64,000 bases of DNA, from the NCBI GenBank assembly GCA_035503515.1, contig DATJTJ010000062.1:1-64000 (forward strand), read 5' to 3'. Positions 57,992 to 64,000 of the stretch are shown one piece after another. Numbering within the stretch: the stretch's first letter is position 1; each line of letters starts with the position of its first letter. The position numbers were made by a program, and so were the translations under genes. Source of the stretch: DAIDKA01 sp035503515 (GTDB lineage Bacteria > Pseudomonadota > Gammaproteobacteria > Steroidobacterales > Steroidobacteraceae). Under the pieces are notes generated by a model. That model made no database searches. It was given only the letters and a program-made list of their open reading frames with translations, and was not told the origin of the DNA.

Positions 57992-58867
57992 ATGAGTGGC
58001 GGCGGACAGGCAGCGCCAACCCGCAAGCGGCTACGGTCTCCGATCGACAGCCAGCGTTCCGAGTTCCTGCGGCGATGCCGCAACCGGATCGACCCTTCGG
58101 ATCTCGGCCTGCCGCCCTCGCGCCGCAAGCGCACCACCGGACTGCGCCGCGAGGATGTCGCCGCGCTCTCCGGCGTCAGCGTCTCCTGGTACACCTGGCT
58201 CGAACAGGGTCGCGACATGCGCGTCTCGGACGAAGTCCTCGAACGGCTGTGCAAGACGCTGCGCCTGAATCCCGACGAGCGCGTCTACCTGTTCTCGCTG
58301 GTCCAGCATCGCGCGCCGCGCCCGCAGGAAGGGGAACTGGAGGAGGCACCGCCGGATGTGGTGCGGCTGATCCACAGCATGGGCATCCCGGCGGTGGCGA
58401 TGAACCTGCGCTGGGACATCCTGGCCTGGAACCCATTGAGTTCCGCGATCTACGGCGACTACGCGCGGTTGCCGCCGGGAGAGCGCAACCTGCTGAACCT
58501 GGTGCTGGTGCGTCCGCTCGCGCAGGTGAGTTCGGTGGAGAGCGAACGCACGGCGCGGCACCTCATCGCGCGGCTGCGGTTCGACTACAGCAAGAGCGGC
58601 GATGATCCGCGCTTCGAGGCCCTGATCAACCGCCTGGAGGCCGCCTCGCCGGTGTTCCGCCGGCTGTGGAGCGTCCCGGAATTCAGCCTGCGCGCCGTGG
58701 GGCTGTTCAACTTCAAGAGCGAGCGCTACGGGGATCTGACCTTCGAGCACATCTCGGTGGTGCCCGATGGCCATCCCGGTATCCGCATCGGCACCTCCGT
58801 GCCGGCGAGTCCCGAGGCCCGGCGCGCCATCGCGCACGCGAGCGCCGCGCTCGCCGAAGCCGGCTGA
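57992..58867 (+). CDS. XRE-family regulator with MmyB-like ligand-binding domain
   Basis: The 291-residue one-component regulator has a helix-turn-helix (about 25-90; RKRTTGLRREDVAALSGVS, WYTWLEQGRD, VLERLCKTLRLNPDER) and a PAS-like MmyB domain (about 110-275; NLRWDILAWNPLSSAIYGDY, ERNLLNLVL, FNFKSERYGDLTFEHIS). Such proteins usually repress or activate a divergent or adjacent oxidoreductase or efflux gene in response to a small hydrophobic ligand. Neighbours here are the secreted protein (divergent) and the RND/P460 operon (convergent). The ATG at 57992 has GGGAG at good spacing. Confidence 0.9.
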   Translation: MSGGGQAAPTRKRLRSPIDSQRSEFLRRCRNRIDPSDLGLPPSRRKRTTGLRREDVAALSGVSVSWYTWLEQGRDMRVSDEVLERLCKTLRLNPDERVYLFSLVQHRAPRPQEGELEEAPPDVVRLIHSMGIPAVAMNLRWDILAWNPLSSAIYGDYARLPPGERNLLNLVLVRPLAQVSSVESERTARHLIARLRFDYSKSGDDPRFEALINRLEAASPVFRRLWSVPEFSLRAVGLFNFKSERYGDLTFEHISVVPDGHPGIRIGTSVPASPEARRAIAHASAALAEAG

Positions 58868-58874
58868 AACCCGC

Positions 58875-59468
58875 CTATTCGAGCTTCGCGTCCGGATCGT
58901 AGTCCTTGCGCACCGTGCCCATGCGCTGCGCGACCGCGAACTGATCCGGATAGAACTGCGTGAAGGTCCACTCCACGGCGCCGTGCAGGCGGTGGCAGGT
59001 GTAGCAGTCGGCGGTGCGCGGCAGGGCCTGCGCCGTGTGCCCGCTCTTCCCGAACGCGAAGTAGGCCCAGCCGCCGTCCGGATAGAGGGTGCTGTCCTTG
59101 TGCTCCGCTTCCACGCCCAGGAGTTCCCCCTGCGAGCTGCCATGGGTACCGATCGCGCCGTGATCGACGCCCGCGCGTACTTCCATGAAGAAGGTCGTGC
59201 CCTCCGGCCAGCGGCCGGTCTTCATGAAACCCGCATAGATCGCGGGCGCCACGTAAATGTTGGTGAACGCCGGGGTTGCCGACAGGTGCGCAGCCGGGCC
59301 GTAGGTCAGGCCATGGTTGCTCGACAGGAACACCAGCCGGTGCAGATCCGGTGGCCGCTGCAGCGGTTCGGTGTCGGCGGGCGAGACCGGCAAGGCATAT
59401 GCAAGCAGCGCGCTGGCTGCCGCGACCGCGGCGGCGCACGCGCGAAGGCGGGTCGGCTGGCGGATCAT
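58875..59468 (-). CDS. cytochrome P460 family protein
   Basis: The 197-residue exported protein has a signal peptide (about 1-31) and a single CYTCH heme-c motif late in the sequence, followed by the HGAVEWTFTQFYP segment typical of cytochrome P460 domains. P460 hemes carry a Lys-heme crosslink and oxidise hydroxylamine or take part in nitric-oxide chemistry in nitrifiers; many homologues in heterotrophs have unknown roles. It is the last gene of the RND operon, 10 bp after the permease, and convergent with the XRE-MmyB gene by 7 bp. Confidence 0.87.
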   Translation of the reverse strand: MIRQPTRLRACAAAVAAASALLAYALPVSPADTEPLQRPPDLHRLVFLSSNHGLTYGPAAHLSATPAFTNIYVAPAIYAGFMKTGRWPEGTTFFMEVRAGVDHGAIGTHGSSQGELLGVEAEHKDSTLYPDGGWAYFAFGKSGHTAQALPRTADCYTCHRLHGAVEWTFTQFYPDQFAVAQRMGTVRKDYDPDAKLE

Positions 59469-59478
59469 GGATATCTCC

Positions 59479-62400
59479 CTACGAAGCTCCGGTCTTCCCG
59501 TGGACCCGCCGCGCGAGCGCCGGCAGCAGGAACAGGTTGAGGATCGTCGAGGAGACTAACCCGCCGAGCACCGTCACAGCCATGGGTCCCTCGATCTCCT
59601 GGCCCGGCAGGTTCATGCCGAAGGCGAGCGGCGCCAGTCCCAGCGCGGTGACCGCCGCCGTCATGGCGATCGGCACCAGCCGCTCGTTGGCACCGCGGAT
59701 GACCGTCTCGAGGCTCCAGGCCGCGCCTTCGACCTCGACCAGGTGCTCGTAGTGCGCCAGCTGCAGGATGGCGTTGCGGGCGCTGACGCCGAAGACCGTG
59801 ACCAGGCCGACGACGGCGCCGAGGGACAGGCCGATGCCCGTGACGGCGATCGCTGCGACGCTGCCCACCAGCGCGAACGGCAGGTTCGCCAGCACCAGGT
59901 AGCCGTTGGCGCGCCAGCGGAAGGCCATGAGCAGCGTCATGACGATGGCGGCCAGCGCCAGGCCCGAGAACAGCAGCAGCTGGTTGCGCGTCCGGATCTC
60001 CTCCTGCGCGGCCCCGGTGAATTCGAGGTAGACGCCGCGGGGCAGCACCACCTGGCTGCGGATCTCGCGGGCGGCCCGCTGCACGACCTCCTGCAGCGAT
60101 GCACCGCGGACGTTGAAGGTGACGCTGATGCGCCGCTGGCCGCCGTCGTGCTCGATGCTGTAGCGGTCCTGGGTCACGGACAGGCTTGCCACCTGCGCCA
60201 GCGGCACCGGACCCAGCGGCGAACTGATCATGAGACTGCCCAGGTCCTGTGGTTGCTGGCGCGGGCCATCCGGCAGCAGCACCACCACGTCGGTGGTGCG
60301 GGTGCCGTTGAAGGTCTGTCCGACCGCGGCGCCCGCGTAGGCGGCCGCGATGGTGTCGAGGACGGCCTGGTTCGTCAGGCCGCTGGCCGCGAGCGCCTGG
60401 GGCCGCAGCTGGATGGCGATCGACGGCGTTCCCGTCTGTCGCTTGAACTGCAGATCGACGATGCCCGGAACCTTGCGCAAGGCGGCGGTGATGCGCTGCC
60501 CGCTGCGGTCGAGCGCGTCGAGGTCATCGCCAAAGACCTTGATAGCCACCTGCGCCGTCTCGCCCGTGAGGCTTTCGCTGATGCGGTCACCGAGGAAGGT
60601 GACGACTTCGCTCTGCAGGCCCGGATAATGCTCCAGGATGCCGCGCAGCGCGTCCTGGGCCGCGCCCTGGTCCACGGTCGCGTCGGGTTTGAGTTCGACG
60701 TGGAACTCGGTGCGATGCGGACCCCAGGTGTCCTCGCCCAGCTCCGCGCGCCCGACCTGCTGCGAGATCATGGCAACGTAGGGCAGCGCCAGCACCTCGG
60801 CGCTGATACGGCGGCCGACGGCCAGCATCGCATCGAGCGAAGTCCCCGGAATGGAACTTTCGACCTGTATGACGAAGTGGTTCTCGCGGAAGTCCGGCAT
60901 GAACGTTCCGCCCAGCAAGGGCAGCGCCGCGACGGCGGCCACGACGCACAGCGCCAGCACTGCGATCACGGCCTTGAAGTGGGCCGCGACGCCGTGCACG
61001 GCGCGGCCCTGCAGGGCCTTAAGGCGCAGCAGCCAGGCCGACTCCGCTCGCGCGTCGTGCTGCCGCAGCAGCAGTGCGCACAGTGCCGGCGTCGTGGTCA
61101 GGGCGACCAGCAGCGACGCCAGCACTGCGAAAATGAAGGCCAGCGCCAGGGGTCCGACGAAGTGACCCTGCAGGCTGGAGGTGAAGATCTCGGGCAGGAA
61201 CACCAGGATCACGATCACGGTCGCGTAGATCACCGGACCGCGCACCTCGAGCGAGGCCTCGCGGATCACCGCCAGGCGATCCAGCGGCTGCGGCAGCAGC
61301 CGGTTGGCGCGCAGCCGCCGCAGGATGTTCTCGATGCCGATGATCGCATCGTCCACCAGCACCCCGAGGGCCACCGCGAAGCCGCCCAGCGTCATGGTAT
61401 TGAGCGTCTGCCCCATGCGCTCCAGCACCGCGATCGCCGCGAGCAGCGACAGCGGAATGGCGGTGAAGGCGATCAGCGCCGCGCGGACATCCCGCAGGAA
61501 CAGGTACAGCACCACGAAGATCAGTACGCCGGCGATCAGCAGCGAGCGCTGGAGATCCCCCAGCGCCCGCTCGATGAAGTTTGCGGGGCGCTGGATGCCG
61601 GAGTACACGGTGATCCCCTGCTCGGCCAGCGCCGGACGCAGGCCCGCGAGGGCCTGTTCGAGCGCGCGCGTCGTCGTGAGGGTGTTCGCGCCGTACTGGC
61701 TCGCGAGCGACAGCAGCACGCCGGGCCTGCCCATGATGAGCGCATCGCCCGAGCGCAGCGCCGGCGCGATTCTGACCGTGGCGACGTCACCGAGCAGGAT
61801 CGGCACGCCGCTGCGCACCGCGACCACCGCCTGCCCCAGGACCCCGGTGTCCGGTTGCGGAATCGGCGACTGCATCAGCACGCGCTGGTTGACCATGTCG
61901 ATGAAGCCGGCGCCGCGCAACGGCAGGGCGGCCCGGGCCGCATCGGCGATGTCATTGAGCGACAGGCCGAAGCTCGTCAGCCGCCGCATGTCCGGCTGGA
62001 TCTGGATCTGCCGGACCTTGCCGCCGAAGACGATGACGTGGGCCACGCCGGGGACCGCCAGCAGGTGCGGCTTGATCACCCAGTCGGCCGCATCGCGCAG
62101 CGCGTAGGCATCGACTTTGTCCGATACCAGCCCGATCTTGATGAGGTCCATGGTGCTCGAGACCAGCGGCGAGAGTTTCGGGACGCCCACGCCCGCCGGC
62201 AGGCTGCTGCCCAGTTCCGAGAGCCGCTCGGAAATGCCCTGCCGCGCGACGTGCACATCGACGCCGTCGGCGAAGGTGATCGTGACGCTCGACAGTCCCG
62301 GGATGGACTCCGAGCGCAGCGTCGCCAGGCCCGAGGCGCCGTTGACGGCATTCTCGACGGGCTTCGTGACCAGTTCCTCGACCTGCTGCGGCGAGAATCC

Positions 62401-62559
62401 CGGCGCCTCGGTCTGGATATCCACCTCGGTGGGCACGAAGTCCGGGAATACGTCCAGCGGCGCGTCGCGTGCGCCCCAGCAGCCCAGCACCAGGGCCAGC
62501 ACCGACAGGGCGGTCACGGCGCCGCAGCGGCGCACGCACAGGGCGATGAGCGCGCGCAT
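59479..62559 (-). CDS. efflux RND transporter permease, heavy-metal (CzcA/CusA) type
   Basis: The 1026-residue inner-membrane pump exports substrate from the periplasm or membrane through the MFP-OMF complex. It has the 12-helix RND layout with two large periplasmic loops. The N-terminal DVFPDFVPTEVDIQTEAPGFS is the HME form, and the proton-relay helix has GVLVDDAIIGIENILRRL. The methionine clusters of copper/silver-specific CusA are not evident, so the metal (or other substrate) is open. The adaptor stop lies 6 bp upstream and cytochrome P460 10 bp downstream. Confidence 0.93.
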   Translation of the reverse strand: MRALIALCVRRCGAVTALSVLALVLGCWGARDAPLDVFPDFVPTEVDIQTEAPGFSPQQVEELVTKPVENAVNGASGLATLRSESIPGLSSVTITFADGVDVHVARQGISERLSELGSSLPAGVGVPKLSPLVSSTMDLIKIGLVSDKVDAYALRDAADWVIKPHLLAVPGVAHVIVFGGKVRQIQIQPDMRRLTSFGLSLNDIADAARAALPLRGAGFIDMVNQRVLMQSPIPQPDTGVLGQAVVAVRSGVPILLGDVATVRIAPALRSGDALIMGRPGVLLSLASQYGANTLTTTRALEQALAGLRPALAEQGITVYSGIQRPANFIERALGDLQRSLLIAGVLIFVVLYLFLRDVRAALIAFTAIPLSLLAAIAVLERMGQTLNTMTLGGFAVALGVLVDDAIIGIENILRRLRANRLLPQPLDRLAVIREASLEVRGPVIYATVIVILVFLPEIFTSSLQGHFVGPLALAFIFAVLASLLVALTTTPALCALLLRQHDARAESAWLLRLKALQGRAVHGVAAHFKAVIAVLALCVVAAVAALPLLGGTFMPDFRENHFVIQVESSIPGTSLDAMLAVGRRISAEVLALPYVAMISQQVGRAELGEDTWGPHRTEFHVELKPDATVDQGAAQDALRGILEHYPGLQSEVVTFLGDRISESLTGETAQVAIKVFGDDLDALDRSGQRITAALRKVPGIVDLQFKRQTGTPSIAIQLRPQALAASGLTNQAVLDTIAAAYAGAAVGQTFNGTRTTDVVVLLPDGPRQQPQDLGSLMISSPLGPVPLAQVASLSVTQDRYSIEHDGGQRRISVTFNVRGASLQEVVQRAAREIRSQVVLPRGVYLEFTGAAQEEIRTRNQLLLFSGLALAAIVMTLLMAFRWRANGYLVLANLPFALVGSVAAIAVTGIGLSLGAVVGLVTVFGVSARNAILQLAHYEHLVEVEGAAWSLETVIRGANERLVPIAMTAAVTALGLAPLAFGMNLPGQEIEGPMAVTVLGGLVSSTILNLFLLPALARRVHGKTGAS

Positions 62560-62565
62560 CGGCCT

Positions 62566-63525
62566 TCAGTCCGCCTCGGTGCTGGGGTTCATTTCGCGGG
62601 CGAGCAGCAGCCCGGCCTCCGAGGTGACGATGCGCTCCCCCACCGCCAGTCCCTGCGTCACCAGGAAATCCCCGCCGAGCGGCCGGTCGGTCGCGACTTC
62701 GCGCCGCTCGAAGACATCGGGCTTCGATTCGACGTAGCACCAGTACTTGCCGCCGCTGATCACCAGGGCCGATGCGGGCACGCGCACGCCGTGCTGCGGC
62801 GGGCCGGCGCCCGGCGCCCGCACCAGCAGCCGTTCCCCTTCGGCCGCATCGGTGTTTTTCAGCAGCGAGAAGAAGCTGCGTCCCGGAAGGCTCGCATCCG
62901 CGGGCGCGCTCCATACCGGCCGGGCGACCCAGGCCGTGGCGGCATCCAGCGGCAGGACGTGCAGGCTGGCCGGCGTCTGCGGCAATGACGCACCGAGCGG
63001 GAACGTGACGCGCAGCAGTTTGACCTTGCCGCTGGCCAGTTCCTGCAGCAGCGCACTGTCCTGCATCATCTTCGGCGGCGCGGCGCCGATGACCGCTGAC
63101 AGCCGGCGCTGGGCGAGCGCGAGGGCCGCCGCATCGGAGGCTACCTGGCGGGTGGCACTGTCCAGGGCGTCCGCCGGCAGGGCACCGGGCGTTCCGGCCA
63201 GATGCCGGGTACGCGACAGCGTGGCGCGACTCTGGGTCTGCGCGGCCTCGGCCGTCATGAGTTCGGCCACGGCCACCGCCACCGCGTCGTGCGGCACGAT
63301 CATGCCGTAGCCGGTCGTCTCCGGCGTGTCATCCGCGGCGGCGGCCGGCGCCGTCGTGATACCCATTTTCGCGACCTGCTCGGCCGTCAGGCTGATCCCT
63401 TCGGCCGCCGCCGCAGCGGGCGCCGGGGACTTCCCTCCCCCGTCCTGATCGGCGCGTTGGCAGGCCGCGAGCACGAGCATGCCGCCGAGCGCCATGGCCA
63501 GCACGGTGATTCTCAATGCGGTCAC
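62566..63525 (-). CDS. periplasmic adaptor (MFP/HlyD-type) of the RND pump
   Basis: This is a 319-residue lipoprotein (lipobox LVLAAC, Cys22). It has a short alpha-helical hairpin with DSATRQVASDAAALALAQRR and beta-barrel/lipoyl-like halves ending GLAVGERIVTSEAGLLL. It links the RND permease to the outer-membrane channel. The helical hairpin is shorter than in multidrug adaptors, as in CusB-like metal adaptors. The start is GTG at 63523-63525, overlapping the OMF stop (GTGA), so translation is coupled. Confidence 0.88.
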   Translation of the reverse strand: MTALRITVLAMALGGMLVLAACQRADQDGGGKSPAPAAAAAEGISLTAEQVAKMGITTAPAAAADDTPETTGYGMIVPHDAVAVAVAELMTAEAAQTQSRATLSRTRHLAGTPGALPADALDSATRQVASDAAALALAQRRLSAVIGAAPPKMMQDSALLQELASGKVKLLRVTFPLGASLPQTPASLHVLPLDAATAWVARPVWSAPADASLPGRSFFSLLKNTDAAEGERLLVRAPGAGPPQHGVRVPASALVISGGKYWCYVESKPDVFERREVATDRPLGGDFLVTQGLAVGERIVTSEAGLLLAREMNPSTEAD

Positions 63526-64000
63526 TCCCTGAGGCTCCAGCCACCCCCGAGCGCCTTGCAGAGGGCGACGCGGGCCTCCAGGCGGGCGAGCTGGTACTGA
63601 CTGTATTGATCGCGCGCGGCGTACAGCGTGCGCTGGGCTTCGAGCACGGTGAGGAAATCGCCGGCCCCCGCGCGATAGCGCTGCCGGGCGCCCTCGAACG
63701 CCTGCTGGCTTTGCGCGAGGCCCTGGCGCTGGAACTCCCGGGCCGCATCGAGGCTGCGGATGGCCGCGAGGGCATTCTCGACATCGACCAGCGCCGCAAG
63801 GATCGCCTGGCGGTAATTCGCCAGCAGTTCCTCGTCGCGCGCCCGCGCCTCGTCGCGCACGGCGCGCAACCGGCCGGCGTCGAAAATGCTCTGCGCGATG
63901 CCCGCGCCGAGATTCACGCCCGGACCGGTGCCGCTCAGGGCCACCACGGCCGCGTTCATCGCCGGGTTCTGCAGTCCCCCGGCCGCCGTCAGCGTCACGC
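63522..64000 (-). CDS. outer-membrane efflux protein (TolC/NodT type), C-terminal part only
   Basis: The gene runs off the right edge; about 160 C-terminal residues are present. They contain the TolC-family second repeat: NLGAGIAQSIFDAGRLRAVRDEA, LVDVENALAAIRSLDAA and the coiled coil AFEGARQRYRAGAGDFLTVLEAQRTLY. It is the outer-membrane channel of the tripartite pump and the first known gene of this operon. The signal and lipobox, if any, lie outside the window. Confidence 0.92.
   Translation of the reverse strand, partial: VTLTAAGGLQNPAMNAAVVALSGTGPGVNLGAGIAQSIFDAGRLRAVRDEARARDEELLANYRQAILAALVDVENALAAIRSLDAAREFQRQGLAQSQQAFEGARQRYRAGAGDFLTVLEAQRTLYAARDQYSQYQLARLEARVALCKALGGGWSLRE

Overview
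The window is high-GC bacterial chromosome and almost certainly comes from a gammaproteobacterium. Two things point there. The first ~130 bases are the 5' end of a 16S rRNA gene of gammaproteobacterial type, with a typical rrn leader and two tandem promoters. The gene order also matches two conserved blocks known from Pseudomonas aeruginosa: rrn - tyrS - M23 peptidase - erpA, and yggT/proC/yggS - pilT - pilU ... pyrB - ruvX - yqgE - tonB - gshB - pilG. An order such as Nevskiales, Steroidobacterales or Xanthomonadales is plausible, but the sequence alone does not settle it.

Layout. 1-9.2 kb: 16S rRNA start and promoters (minus strand), tyrS, an M23 peptidase, the polyphosphate pair ppk/ppx (convergent), erpA, a bactofilin, a coiled-coil membrane protein and rppH. 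9.2-19.2 kb: a FecCD-type permease and its likely ATPase separated by other genes, a GGDEF protein, tyrA, pdxH, a Tat-exported F420-reductase-like protein, a small hypothetical gene, an inositol-phosphatase-family gene, a cobalamin adenosyltransferase, ampD, bioA and rsmE. 19.2-28 kb is more accessory: a YjjJ/HipA-type kinase behind an AT-rich leader, an XRE regulator with a membrane partner and clear operators, a secreted protein divergent from a CadC-like beta-propeller regulator, an HDOD protein and a CPA1 antiporter.

28-45 kb is the type IV pilus control region. The Pil-Chp chemosensory operon (pilG-pilH-pilI-pilJ-chpA-cheW) and three tandem PilT/PilU retraction ATPases, all on the minus strand, flank a plus-strand run gshB-tonB-yqgE-ruvX-pyrB. 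44.7-51.3 kb: yggS-proC-yggT, an HU-family protein, htpG coupled to a hydrolase, and an orphan ParA. 51.4-56.2 kb is cell-wall and nucleotide housekeeping: ppnN, an L,D-transpeptidase and an MltD-like transglycosylase.

The 56.2-56.7 kb gap holds what looks like an undescribed small RNA. It has a near-consensus sigma-54 promoter, no coding frame, a hairpin whose loop is complementary to a Shine-Dalgarno sequence, and a strong intrinsic terminator. The right end (56.7-64 kb) has a tiny secreted protein, a secreted NTF2-like/DUF8021-like protein, an XRE-MmyB regulator, and a tripartite metal-type RND efflux operon (OMF-MFP-RND) ending in a cytochrome P460 gene and running off the right edge.
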